A stretch of 64,000 nt of DNA from DASWJZ01 sp963805325 (lineage in GTDB: Bacteria; Pseudomonadota; Alphaproteobacteria; Rhizobiales; Afifellaceae), in contig CAWDTS010000007.1 in assembly GCA_963805325.1 (NCBI GenBank), forward strand, positions 12,053-76,052. The letters run 5' to 3'. Positions 48,213 through 57,470 of this stretch are shown piece by piece. The position numbers and the translations under genes were made by a program. The notes beneath the pieces are model-generated. The model made no database searches. It was not told the origin of the DNA and saw only the letters and a program-made list of their open reading frames with translations. Position 1 is the first letter of the stretch, and each line of letters starts with the position of its first letter.

Positions 48213-48725
48213 GTGGCCATTCCCATTTCCCTCGTAGCCGCCGTAGCGGAGAACGGCGTGATCGGCGCGGATGGCGGCCTGCCTTGGCGCGTCAAGTCCG
48301 ACATGCGGAAGTTCCGCGCGATCACCATGGGAAAGCCGCTCGTTATGGGCCGCAAGACCTTCGAATCGATCGGGCGCGTGCTCGACGGGCGCGACGTGAT
48401 CGTGGTGACGCGGCAGCCGGATTTCGAAAGGCCGGGGATCTTCGTCGCGTCGGGGCTCAAACAGGCGCTGGCGCTGGCGAACGCACGCGCCGCCGAGCGC
48501 GGCGTCGACGAGATTTGCGTCGTTGGCGGCGGGGAGGTTTACGCCGAGGCCCTGCCGCTCGCCGCGCGACTTTATCTGACGCAAGTCGCGGCAAGCCCCA
48601 CTGGCGACACCCGCTTCCCGCGAATCGCAGAAGAGGATTGGGAGGAGATTTCGCGTGAGCCGTTGCCCGCAGCCGAGGGCGATACGGCGTCCGCCGTTCA
48701 TGTAATCTACCAGAAGCGCCGTTAA
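48213..48725 (+). CDS. folA: Dihydrofolate reductase
   Basis: FolA reduces dihydrofolate produced by ThyA. The 170 residues start from a GTG at 48213. The N-terminal ISLVAAVAENGVIGADGGLP (about 4-23) and WRVKSDMRKFRAITMGKPLV contain the folate-site residues. GRKTFESIG (about 46) binds NADPH and CVVGGGEVYAEALPLA (about 102) is the second cofactor loop. The gap after thyA is 23 bases, so the two form an operon. Confidence 0.95.
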   Translation: MAIPISLVAAVAENGVIGADGGLPWRVKSDMRKFRAITMGKPLVMGRKTFESIGRVLDGRDVIVVTRQPDFERPGIFVASGLKQALALANARAAERGVDEICVVGGGEVYAEALPLAARLYLTQVAASPTGDTRFPRIAEEDWEEISREPLPAAEGDTASAVHVIYQKRR

Positions 48726-48837
48726 GTCTGCCCGGTCTTTCGGAAAATCCCGATCCCGCCCGCCGTTGCCAGTCCCGGCGCGCGTCCCTATAACCCGCGC
48801 GAACGTCGCGGGGGGCCGTCGGCGAGAAGGAGCACGG

Positions 48838-49959
48838 ATGCCCTGGAGCAACAATTCCGGCGGAGGTGGCTGGAAAGGTGGAGGCGGAGGGCCGTGGGGC
48901 TCGGGTCCGCAGCAACGGGGCCCGCAAACGCCCGATCTCGAAGAGCTTCTGAAACGCAGCCAGGATCGCCTGCGCAACGTGCTTCCTGGCGGCGGACGCA
49001 GCAATGCCCTCGTCGGTGTGCTTGTCGTCCTGGCGATCGTCCTCCTCTGGGCCTTCAATAGCCTCTACATGGTGCAGCCCGACGAACTCGGTCAGGAACT
49101 CGTCTTCGGCAAGCCGAAGACGCAGGTTTCCACCCAGGGGCTGCACTTCATCTTCTGGCCGGTTGAGACCGTCGAAAAGGTCTCCACCCGCGTTCAGCGC
49201 GATTTCTTCGGCTCCGACGCCGCGCGCCGCAACGCAACCGACACCAGCCTGATGCTCTCTGGCGACCAGAACATCGTCGACGTCAACTTCACGGTCCTTT
49301 GGCGGGTGAGCGATCCGAAGAAGTATCTGTTCAACGTCAACGAGCCGGACGCCTTCCTCCGCCGCGTGGCGGAAAGCGCCATGCGCGAGCTGGTCGGCCG
49401 CTCCACCGCCGAGGAAGTGCGCACCGAGCGCCGCGCCGAGGTGGAAGAGGGCGTGCGCGCGCTCCTTCAGCAGACGCTCGACGCCTACGATGCCGGTATC
49501 TCCGTTGTCGGCATCCAGCTCGAGCGCGCCGATCCTCCTGCCGAAGTCGCCGACGCCTTCGAAGAAGTGCAGCGTGCGCAGCAGGATCTCGATCGGTTCC
49601 AGCGCGAGGCCGAGCAATACGCCAACAAGCGTCTTGGCGACGCTCGCGGCGAGGCCGCTCAGGTGACCGAGACCGCACAGGGCTACAAGCAGCAGGTCGT
49701 GGCCGAGGCGGAAGGCGAATCGCAGCGCTTCCTTTCGGTTCTTGGCCAATACGAGCAGGCCAAGGATGTGACCCGCACCCGCCTCTATCTGGAGACCATG
49801 GAAAAGGTATTCCGCGACTCCAACAAGATCATCCTCGAAGGCGGCTCGGGCGTCGTTCCCTATCTGCCGCTCGATCAGCTGCGCAATCGGCCGCCGGCGC
49901 TGACACAAACGCCGCCGGCAACCACGACGACGCAGGGACAAGCGGGAGCGGGCCAATGA
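48838..49959 (+). CDS. hflK: HflK, membrane SPFH-domain partner of HflC
   Basis: HflK and HflC form the complex that surrounds and modulates the FtsH protease. The 373-residue protein starts at ATG 48838 behind GAAGGAG. It has a glycine- and tryptophan-rich cytoplasmic N-terminus (SNNSGGGGWKGGGGGPWGSG), one membrane segment (about residues 58-78, NALVGVLVVLAIVLLWAFN), the SPFH/Band 7 domain (about 82-260) and a helical C-terminal part rich in E, A and Q. The stop overlaps the hflC ATG (ATGA). Confidence 0.94.
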   Translation: MPWSNNSGGGGWKGGGGGPWGSGPQQRGPQTPDLEELLKRSQDRLRNVLPGGGRSNALVGVLVVLAIVLLWAFNSLYMVQPDELGQELVFGKPKTQVSTQGLHFIFWPVETVEKVSTRVQRDFFGSDAARRNATDTSLMLSGDQNIVDVNFTVLWRVSDPKKYLFNVNEPDAFLRRVAESAMRELVGRSTAEEVRTERRAEVEEGVRALLQQTLDAYDAGISVVGIQLERADPPAEVADAFEEVQRAQQDLDRFQREAEQYANKRLGDARGEAAQVTETAQGYKQQVVAEAEGESQRFLSVLGQYEQAKDVTRTRLYLETMEKVFRDSNKIILEGGSGVVPYLPLDQLRNRPPALTQTPPATTTTQGQAGAGQ

Positions 49960-51065
49960 GACGCGCTTCCGTTCTCCTGATCGCGCTCGCGATCGTTGCG
50001 TTCCTGGGCTATTCGTCGATCTTCATCGTCAATGCGCGCGAGCAGGCGCTGGTCCTGCGCTTCGGCGAGATCACCCGCGTCATCCAGAAGCCCGGCATCT
50101 ATTTCAAGCTGCCGACGAGCTTCGTCGACACGGTGCAGATCATCGAGGCGCGGCTCCTCAGCTTCGACCTTGAGGACATCCGCGTGCAGGTGCGTGATGG
50201 CCGGCGCTACATCGTCGACGCCTTCGTCGCCTTCAAGATCACCGACCCGCGCAAGTTCCGCGAGAACGTTTCGGGCAGCCTCGATATTGCGCGCGAGAAC
50301 ATGCGCACCCGGCTCGATGCGGCGCTCCGCCGGGTCTACGGCCAGCGCAGCTTCGAAGCGGCGCTCTCCGAGCAGCGCGGCGACATGATGCTGGAGGTGA
50401 GAGACCAACTGCGTCCGCTCACCGCCGAGGTCGGTATCGAGGTCGTCGATGTTCGCATCAAACGGACCGACCTTCTGCCGGAAGTGTCGCAACAGACCTT
50501 CGAGCGCATGCGTGCGGAGCGTCTTGCCGAGGCAGCGCAGCTTCGCGCCCGCGGCACCGAGCTTGCCGCGCGCATTCGGGCGGAAGCCGACCGCGAAGCG
50601 GTGGTGACCGTGGCCGAGGCGCAACGCGAGGGCGACATCCTGCGTGGCCAGGGCGAAGCGGAGCGCAGCCGCATCTTCGCCGACGCTTATCAACGTGACC
50701 CGGGCTTCTTCGAGTTCTACCGCTCGATGCGGGCCTACGAGCAGGCCCTGCCATCGAAGAACACGTCGCTTATCCTGTCGCCCGATTCGGAATTCTTCCG
50801 GTTCTTCAAGAACGAGGGCAACGGCGCGGCAGCGGACGCGACCGCCTTGCCGTCCCCGATGGGAGCCGGGGAAGGCACGCCGCCTGCACCCTCAAGCGAC
50901 GCCGCCGGCAGCACTGGGCAGCCGATGCCGGTAGGAGCTCCGGCCGCCGAGTCGCCTGCGCCCGAATCGCCGGCCCCCGCCGCGGAACCGCCCGCTCCGG
51001 CGGCGGACACGACGGTGCCTGCGACAGAAGAGCCGACCTCCGCCGCTCCTGCACCGGCGCAATGA
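49956..51065 (+). CDS. hflC: HflC, membrane SPFH-domain partner of HflK, with Pro/Ala-rich tail
   Basis: The 369-residue protein has an N-terminal membrane segment (about 3-22, SVLLIALAIVAFLGYSSIFI), then NAREQALVLRFGEITRVIQ and the SPFH domain (about 25-215), and a helical region with MRAERLAEAAQLRARGTELA. The last 80 residues or so are a low-complexity tail of A, P, E and T (for example ESPAPESPAPAAEPPAPAA), which HflC of many species lacks or has shorter. The stop overlaps the DUF2065 start. Confidence 0.93.
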   Translation: MRRASVLLIALAIVAFLGYSSIFIVNAREQALVLRFGEITRVIQKPGIYFKLPTSFVDTVQIIEARLLSFDLEDIRVQVRDGRRYIVDAFVAFKITDPRKFRENVSGSLDIARENMRTRLDAALRRVYGQRSFEAALSEQRGDMMLEVRDQLRPLTAEVGIEVVDVRIKRTDLLPEVSQQTFERMRAERLAEAAQLRARGTELAARIRAEADREAVVTVAEAQREGDILRGQGEAERSRIFADAYQRDPGFFEFYRSMRAYEQALPSKNTSLILSPDSEFFRFFKNEGNGAAADATALPSPMGAGEGTPPAPSSDAAGSTGQPMPVGAPAAESPAPESPAPAAEPPAPAADTTVPATEEPTSAAPAPAQ

Positions 51066-51247
51066 GTGAGATTGCTACGGCATTAGGGCTTGTTCTGGCA
51101 TTGGAAGGAGCGCTTTACGCGCTCTTTCCCGATCTGATGAAGCGCGTGGCGCTTCGAGTCACCGAATCGCCAGGAGACACGCTCCGGGTGGCAGGCGTAG
51201 TATCGGCGGCAATCGGCGTCGCACTCGTGTGGTTGGTGCGCGGCTGA
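51062..51247 (+). CDS. DUF2065 (YjeT-like) small membrane protein
   Basis: The 61-residue protein has two hydrophobic segments (IATALGLVLALEGALYALF and LRVAGVVSAAIGVALVWLV) separated by PDLMKRVALRVTESPGD. This is the DUF2065 pattern. The family often lies next to hflC, as here, with the ATG overlapping the hflC stop. Role unknown; a link to the HflKC complex is inferred from position only. Confidence 0.85.
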   Translation: MSEIATALGLVLALEGALYALFPDLMKRVALRVTESPGDTLRVAGVVSAAIGVALVWLVRG

Positions 51248-51323
51248 AGCAAATGTGAAGCGGCGGGCCGTGCAATCGCCCGGATTTGCGTCAAGAGTCC
51301 CGCTTCTCGGCGGAGAGAATCAA

Positions 51324-53057
51324 ATGAGTTTTGGTCTGATCTGGCGTGGGGCCTTCGCGATCGGGCTGATCGCGGCCTCGACATCGGCAATGGCGGCGCC
51401 GGCCGGGCCATGGCAAGGCTTGCCTCCCCATGCGCGGGCGCTTCCGGTTCAGGCCGATCCACCGGCTGCCGACCCGGCCGCTTCGCCCGAGGCCACGGTG
51501 CCTCCGCCGATCGTGCCGGCGCCGCACATACCGGGCGACAATCCCGTCGTCACGTTGCCACCGGCTGACGATTCCGGATCCGCAGCACCGGCCCCTGACT
51601 CTCCCGGCATCCCCATCGCGCCCAACGGTGCGGTCTTTTCTTTCGCCGATCTCGCCGCGCGGCTGCTCGACTCGGTCGTCTACATCTCGACCTCGCAGCG
51701 CGTCGCCATCTCGCCGCGCACCCCAACGCCGGCCCCGGATGGGGCTCCCGGCGGCCAGTCGACCCCGCCGAGCGGATCGCCCGGCGACGATTTCTTCGAT
51801 AATTTTTTTGACAACAACAATGGCGGTGACGGCAGCGACGGCGGCGGTGCCCAGGCTGTGCAGTCGCTCGGCTCCGGTTTCATCATCGACGAATTGGGCC
51901 TGATCGTCACCAACAACCATGTCGTCGCGGACGCCGATGAAATCGTCGCAAACCTCGCCAACGGCGAGAAGCTGGAGGCGAAGGTCGTCGGCATCGACGA
52001 CAAGACCGACCTCGCGCTTCTCAAGGTGGATTCGCCCAAGCCGCTGAAGGCCGCGGTCTTCGGCCGCTCCGACAAGCTTCGCGTCGGCGACTGGGTGCTG
52101 GCCATCGGTAACCCGTTCGGGTTCGGCGGCACGGTCACTGCCGGCATCGTCTCGGCGCTGGACCGCGATATCAATTCCGGCCCCTACGACCACTACATTC
52201 AGACCGACGCCTCCATCAACCGCGGCAACTCAGGCGGCCCACTCTTCAACATCAAGGGCGAGGTGGTCGGCATCAATACGGCGATCATGTCGCCGACCGG
52301 CGGCTCCATCGGCATCGGCTTCTCGGTGCCGTCGGAAATCGCCGTGCCGGTCATCGAGCAACTGCGCCGCTTCGGTAAGGTCCGGCGCGGCTGGATCGGC
52401 GTGCGCATCCAGGACGTGACGGACGACGTCGCTGAGGGCCTTGGCATGGATCATGCGGCCGGCGCCTTCATTGCAGGCTTGACCGAGGACGGCCCCGCCG
52501 CGAAGGCCGGCATCAAGGACGGCGACATCGTCGTCGAGTTCAACGGCAAGAAGGTCGACACGATGCGCGCGCTGCCGCGGCTCGTCGCCGACACGCCGCC
52601 CGGCGACACCGTCGATCTGGTCGTCATGCGTGACGGTCAGCGCGTGACGCTCTCCATCGAGGTCGGGCTTCTGCAGGACGAGCCGGTGAAGAAGGCGTCG
52701 CTCTCGCCCGACGAGCAGCAGGGCGATTCCACGACGCCGCCTGACGACGCGGCGAAGGCGTTCGGGCTGACGCTCGGCGCGATCACCGACGATGCGCGGA
52801 AGTCGTTTTCGATCGACGGCACCGTGCAAGGCGTGCTCGTGACCGACGTCGACCCCGGCAGCGAGGCGGAGGCGAAGAGCCTGAAGCCCGGCGAGGTCAT
52901 CGTGCAGGTCAGCCAGACCGACGTGTCGACCCCGGAAGAGGTCGCGGCCCGCATCGATGAGCTGAAATCGGAGGGCCGTCGCACGGTGATGCTGCTCGTC
53001 TCCGGCGCCGACAACAAGCTGCGCTTCGTATCGCTTCGCTTCGACGGATCGCAGTAA
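51324..53057 (+). CDS. Do-like periplasmic serine protease (DegP/HtrA family)
   Basis: The 577-residue protein begins with a signal peptide (about 1-24, ending SAMAAP), then a proline-rich linker. The trypsin-like domain has the triad H199 (TNNHVVAD), D229 (DKTDLALLKV) and S303 (NRGNSGGPLFN). An acidic, glycine- and asparagine-rich loop (FFDNFFDNNNGGDGSDGGG, about 154-172) sits in the LA-loop region. Two PDZ domains follow (about 375-465 and 480-570). It degrades or refolds misfolded envelope proteins. The linked hflKC genes suggest an envelope quality-control cluster. Confidence 0.94.
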   Translation: MSFGLIWRGAFAIGLIAASTSAMAAPAGPWQGLPPHARALPVQADPPAADPAASPEATVPPPIVPAPHIPGDNPVVTLPPADDSGSAAPAPDSPGIPIAPNGAVFSFADLAARLLDSVVYISTSQRVAISPRTPTPAPDGAPGGQSTPPSGSPGDDFFDNFFDNNNGGDGSDGGGAQAVQSLGSGFIIDELGLIVTNNHVVADADEIVANLANGEKLEAKVVGIDDKTDLALLKVDSPKPLKAAVFGRSDKLRVGDWVLAIGNPFGFGGTVTAGIVSALDRDINSGPYDHYIQTDASINRGNSGGPLFNIKGEVVGINTAIMSPTGGSIGIGFSVPSEIAVPVIEQLRRFGKVRRGWIGVRIQDVTDDVAEGLGMDHAAGAFIAGLTEDGPAAKAGIKDGDIVVEFNGKKVDTMRALPRLVADTPPGDTVDLVVMRDGQRVTLSIEVGLLQDEPVKKASLSPDEQQGDSTTPPDDAAKAFGLTLGAITDDARKSFSIDGTVQGVLVTDVDPGSEAEAKSLKPGEVIVQVSQTDVSTPEEVAARIDELKSEGRRTVMLLVSGADNKLRFVSLRFDGSQ

Positions 53058-53077
53058 CCGCAGCTCGACGTAGTGAG

Positions 53078-53977
53078 TTAGCCGTCGACGAATTCCTCGC
53101 GGGAGAACCCCTGCAGGAAGAGGACTCCGGTGAGATCGGCATTGTCGATCCAGGCATCGGCGACTGCGCGAAGCGTCGGCTTGGCGCGATATGCGACGCC
53201 GAGCCCCGCCCGTTTGGTCATCGCGGCGTCGTTGGCACCGTCGCCGACGGCAAGCGTCTCCTCGGGCCGCAGTGAAAACCGCGTGGTGAGTTCCTGAAGC
53301 GTCGCCTCCTTCGCCTCCGCTCCAAGGATCGGCTCCGCGACGCGCCCCAGGAACCGTCCGGACTCCGCGAGCAGAATGTTCGCCCGCGTATCGTCGAAGC
53401 CGATCCGCTCCGCGACCGGTTCGACGAAGGCGGTGAAGCCGCCGGAAACGAGCGTCGTGTGGGCGCCGGCGGCGCGCATCGTCGCGACGAGCGTGCGCGC
53501 GCCGGGCGTGGTCGTGATCCTTTGCGCAAGGACTTTTTCGACCACCTCGACCGGCAGGCCCCGCAGCAGCGCGACGCGCTCACGAAGCGCCGGCGCGAAT
53601 TGGATCTCGCCGCGCATCGCGCGTTCGGTGATCGCCGCCACCTTGTCGCGGAGCCCGAGCTCGGCGGCAAGCTCGTCGATGCACTCCTGCTCGATCATGG
53701 TGGAATCCATGTCGGCAAGGAGCAGCCTCTTGCGCCGCGCCGTCGCGGCGACGACGTTCACGTCGAACGGGCGGCCGGCAAGCGCGCCTCGCACAGCGTC
53801 GCGGGCCGTGAGGGCGTCGCCCGAAAAGAAGACATCCGCGGCCTCCCCCGGCGAAAGCCATTTCGGCGCGTCGGGCTCCGCGCCGATGGACTGAAGCGCC
53901 TTTTGCGCGCGATCGACGTCGTCGGCGCCAAGCGGCACCTTCGCTTCGGCGGCGATGAGCGATAGGACAAGGTCCAT
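53078..53977 (-). CDS. serB: Phosphoserine phosphatase SerB
   Basis: SerB catalyses the last step of serine biosynthesis. The 299-residue HAD-family protein has an N-terminal regulatory region (about 1-75), then the catalytic motif LLADMDSTMIEQECIDELA. Motif II is LVSGGFTAFVEP, and motif III/IV VGDGANDAAMTKRAGLGVAY. The ATG at 53977 shares bases with the divergent miaA ATG. An in-frame extension upstream would run through miaA on the other strand and is not supported. Confidence 0.95.
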   Translation of the reverse strand: MDLVLSLIAAEAKVPLGADDVDRAQKALQSIGAEPDAPKWLSPGEAADVFFSGDALTARDAVRGALAGRPFDVNVVAATARRKRLLLADMDSTMIEQECIDELAAELGLRDKVAAITERAMRGEIQFAPALRERVALLRGLPVEVVEKVLAQRITTTPGARTLVATMRAAGAHTTLVSGGFTAFVEPVAERIGFDDTRANILLAESGRFLGRVAEPILGAEAKEATLQELTTRFSLRPEETLAVGDGANDAAMTKRAGLGVAYRAKPTLRAVADAWIDNADLTGVLFLQGFSREEFVDG

Positions 53978-54903
53978 GGAGATTTCGTTTGGTGCGGTCG
54001 GAGGCGTAGTCGGGAAGGCGCGCGTGCTGCTGATAGCCGGCCCGACCGCGAGCGGCAAGTCAGCGACAGCGCTACGGCTTGCCGAAGCGGCCGCCCGGCA
54101 GGGCCGCGCGGCGTGGATCGTCAATGCTGACGCGATGCAGGTCTACGACGCACTGCGCGTCGTGACCACGCGTCCGACCGCCGCCGAAGAAAACCGCACG
54201 TCGCACCGCCTCTACGGCCATGTGCCGGCCGCGACGCGCTATTCGGCGGGCGCCTGGCTCGCCGATCTGGAGGGCGTGCTGAAGAATGCGGAGCGGGCGG
54301 ACGCCCTCGCCATCCTGACCGGCGGCACGGGACTCTATTTCAGGGCGGCGACGGAGGGGCTGGCGGCGATCCCTGCGATTCCGTCGGAGATTCGCGCGCG
54401 CTGGACTGAGCGGCTGCGGGAGGAGGGCACGGCAGGCCTTCACGCCCTCCTCGCAGATACGCGATCCGCCGTCCGCTGCCTCGATCCGCCCGAGCGACCC
54501 GCAGCGGACTTTACGTGCGCTTGAAGTTCTGGAGGCGACCGGACGCCCGCTCGGCGACTGGCAAAGGCTCGCCGCGGCGCCGCCGCTTGTTTCGGACGAC
54601 GCGCCGCGTTTTGTGCTCGAGCCGCAGCGTGCCGAGCTTCATCGTCGCGTCGATGCGCGGTTCGACAGGATGGTTGAAGACGGTGCGCTGGCGGAGGTCG
54701 AGGCGCTTCTTGAGCGGAACCTCGATCCCGATTTGCCGGCGATGAAAGCCATCGGAGTGCGTGCTTTCGCGGCGCATTTGCGCGGCGATCTCTCGCTTGA
54801 CGCGGCGATCGCCAACGCAAAGACCGAGACGCGGCGCTATGCCAAGCGGCAGTCGACCTGGTTCCGCAACCAGATGCGCGACTGGCCGCGGCTTGAAGCT
54901 TAA
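53976..54903 (+). CDS. miaA: tRNA dimethylallyltransferase MiaA, frame broken
   Basis: MiaA adds the isopentenyl group to A37 of tRNAs that read U-starting codons. The first frame has the P-loop LLIAGPTASGKSATALRLAE, VNADAMQVYDALRVVTTRP and LTGGTGLYFRAATEGLA. It then fails near 54456-54462. The next frame supplies RPSDPQRTLRALEVLEATGR, DRMVEDGALAEVEALLERNL, MKAIGVRAFAAHLRGDL and TRRYAKRQSTWFRNQM, all conserved. One extra base explains the switch. The ATG at 53976 overlaps the serB start; a GTG at 54024 would also be a usable start. Confidence 0.9.
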
Positions 54904-54915
54904 GCCCCGGCTGCT

Positions 54916-57321
54916 TCAGCCGGTGCGCGCCTGCCGCCGCACCTCGACGACCGGCGATGCCAATTTCTGCGGCTCCGTCTTCTCCTCCGCTTCCGCGTGC
55001 GCGTAGACGAGGTGACGGATATCGGCGAGCGGCACCGGCCTGCCAAACAGATAGCCCTGCGCCTGCGCGCAGGCTTCGTTGTCCAGGAACAGCCGCTGGT
55101 CCTCGCTCTCCACGCCCTCGGCGAGCACGGGGATGTCGAGGCTGCGGCCGAGGCCGAGCACAGCGGTGACGATGACGGTCGCCTGTTGGCGCGAGCCGAT
55201 CTTGTCGACGAAGCTCTTGTCGATCTTGAGCTTGTCGAAGGGGAACGCCTGCAGCGTCGACAGTGACGAGTAGCCGGTGCCGAAGTCGTCCATCGCGATG
55301 GAGACACCGAGTGCCTTGATCCGGCGCAGCATGTCGAGCGTGCGCTGCAGATCCTCGATCAAGGCGCTCTCGGTGATCTCAAGTTCCAGCCGGCCCGGCG
55401 GCATCCCGGTCTCAAGCAGGATCTCGTGGATCAGCTCAGGCAGGTTCGCGACCTTGAACTGGATCGGCGAGAGGTTGACGGCGACGGTGTAGGGTTTCGT
55501 CCAGCCCGCTGCTTCCTTGCAGACCTTGCGCAAAATCCATTCGCCGAGATGCAGGATCAGGTCGGTCTCCTCGGCGATTGGGATGAACTGCGAGGGGCCG
55601 ATATAGCCGTGCGTCGGATGGTTCCAGCGCGCCAGTGCCTCGAAGCCGATGATCTCGCCCGTCGCGATCGAGGCCTGCGCCTGATAGTGCACCTCAAGCT
55701 CGTCGTTTTCGAGCGCCTGCGTCAGCTGCTGCGCCAGGATGCGGCGTTCGCGCACGGTCTCGTCCATGTCGGGCGTGAAGAAGCAGGCGCGGGCGCGGCC
55801 ATGCTCCTTGGCGCGGTAGAGCGCCAGATCCGCATTGGCGAGAAGCTTGCGGGTGTCGTCGCCGTCGCGCGGATAGACCGAGACGCCGATAGTCAGCCCC
55901 ACATGGAACGGCTGGCCGCCGAGAAGCACGGGCTTGGAGAAGACCTCCAAGAGCTTGTCGGCAAGCCGCGCCGCGGATGCCGGCTGGTCGCGCCCGGTCT
56001 GCACGATGACGAACTCGTCACCGCCGAGGCGGGCGGCAAATTCGGTATGCGAGAGAAGCGCCGTGATACGCAGCGCCGTCGCCTTGAGCAGTTCGTCGCC
56101 GGCTGCGTGGCCGTGCACGTCGTTGATCTCCTTGAAACGGTCGAGGTCAACGATCATCAGCGCCAGCTCGCCGTCGCGCGCCTTCATGGCGGCGATGTCG
56201 TTCTCCAGCCGGTCCTGGAAGGACGCGCGGTTGGGCAGGCCGGTGAGCGTGTCGAAATGCGCCAGGAAGAGAATGCGCTGCTCCGCGGCACGTCGCTCGC
56301 GAAGATCTCGGATCGCGAAGATCCTGCGAACCGCGCCTTCAGCCTCCGTGTTGCGCGAGATGACCTCGACGGGGACCGGGCCCTCGTCGGTCTTGAGCTG
56401 CGCCTCGAAACGCTCCGCCTCCTGGTCGCCCGTGTAGTCGAGGCTCTCCCAGATCGGCGTGTTGATGAGTCGCGTCGCACAGATCGGGCCGACGAGCGTG
56501 CGAATGCTCTCGTTGCAGTCGAGGATCGTCGTGCCGTTGGTGAGGATCAGCCCCTCGACCGACGCGTCGGCGATGTTCTTGAGCTGCGTTTGCGCCTCCT
56601 TGCGTGCGCCGCGTGCGATCATCGTCGTCGCCACGCCGGTTCCGACGAGCAGCATCACCATGGCGCCGACGAAGTAGCCGAGCACGGTCGGGTCGATGGT
56701 CTTCGGAGGAATCGGGATCGTCGTACTGGGCGTGATCGTGATCGCCGCCATGCCGACGAAGTGCATGACGGCAATGCCGGCCGCGAGAAGCAGCGGCGCG
56801 ATGATCTGGACGTTGCGCCCTTCGTTGCGCGCGCGTGCGATCGCGAGCGTGGCTGCTGCGACGCAAAGCACCGCGCCCATGAAAAGGAGCGTTGGGTTCC
56901 AGGCGATCTTGCCGGCGATCCGAAGGCTCGCCATCGCCGTGAAGTGCAGTCCGACGGCCGCAAGGCCGACTACGCCGCCGCCGATCAGGCCGGCCGGCCC
57001 GGGGCCGTAGGCGGCAATCACCATGCCAACCGTCGAAAGCAGGACGGCGACGAAGAAGGCGCCGCCGGTCATCGCCGGGTCGTAAGCGAGGCTGATGTCG
57101 GGCTGGAAGGCGAGGAGCGCGACGAAGTGCGTGGTCCACATCACCGTCCCGGCGGAGAAGCCGGCAAGGAAAAGCCAGCCGTTGCGGCCCTGCCCGTGCA
57201 TGTCGCGCGCCTGCGCGAAGAGGAAGAGCGTGATGAAGCTCCCCAGCGCGCAGATCGCGGTTGCAAGCAGGACGAGCTTTGGATCGTGGCTTTGGAGAAC
57301 CTGGCTGCCGGCGAGAAACAC
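54916..57321 (-). CDS. MHYT-PAS-GGDEF-EAL cyclic-di-GMP signalling protein
   Basis: The 801-residue membrane protein begins with an MHYT sensor of about seven segments (residues 10-240) carrying the repeated motifs MWTTHFVALLAF, LHFTAMASL and MHFVGMAAI, with histidines thought to bind copper. A PAS-like region follows (about 250-365), then a GGDEF domain with intact RLGGDEFVIV and an EAL domain with GFEALARW, ITESALIEDL and MDDFGTGYSSL. Both catalytic signatures are intact, so it could make or break down c-di-GMP. Start is a GTG behind GAGGGG. It is convergent with miaA, 12 bases apart. Confidence 0.93.
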   Translation of the reverse strand: MFLAGSQVLQSHDPKLVLLATAICALGSFITLFLFAQARDMHGQGRNGWLFLAGFSAGTVMWTTHFVALLAFQPDISLAYDPAMTGGAFFVAVLLSTVGMVIAAYGPGPAGLIGGGVVGLAAVGLHFTAMASLRIAGKIAWNPTLLFMGAVLCVAAATLAIARARNEGRNVQIIAPLLLAAGIAVMHFVGMAAITITPSTTIPIPPKTIDPTVLGYFVGAMVMLLVGTGVATTMIARGARKEAQTQLKNIADASVEGLILTNGTTILDCNESIRTLVGPICATRLINTPIWESLDYTGDQEAERFEAQLKTDEGPVPVEVISRNTEAEGAVRRIFAIRDLRERRAAEQRILFLAHFDTLTGLPNRASFQDRLENDIAAMKARDGELALMIVDLDRFKEINDVHGHAAGDELLKATALRITALLSHTEFAARLGGDEFVIVQTGRDQPASAARLADKLLEVFSKPVLLGGQPFHVGLTIGVSVYPRDGDDTRKLLANADLALYRAKEHGRARACFFTPDMDETVRERRILAQQLTQALENDELEVHYQAQASIATGEIIGFEALARWNHPTHGYIGPSQFIPIAEETDLILHLGEWILRKVCKEAAGWTKPYTVAVNLSPIQFKVANLPELIHEILLETGMPPGRLELEITESALIEDLQRTLDMLRRIKALGVSIAMDDFGTGYSSLSTLQAFPFDKLKIDKSFVDKIGSRQQATVIVTAVLGLGRSLDIPVLAEGVESEDQRLFLDNEACAQAQGYLFGRPVPLADIRHLVYAHAEAEEKTEPQKLASPVVEVRRQARTG

Positions 57322-57470
57322 GGGGACCCCTCAAAAATGCGACAACTTTTCCAAGGTCAAATAAACGCGAAAGCCGTGAAGACCAGGTTAGGTGGCAGGC
57401 TTAACAAGGTGTTGCGTCCGTCTTGCATCGACGCCGCCATGGTCGTGCGCCGCGCGCCTTCCCATGGCGA

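Noticed and set aside
57322..57360. A promoter TTGACC-N17-TTTTTG for the MHYT-GGDEF-EAL gene
   Set aside because: The -10 element does not resemble known forms.
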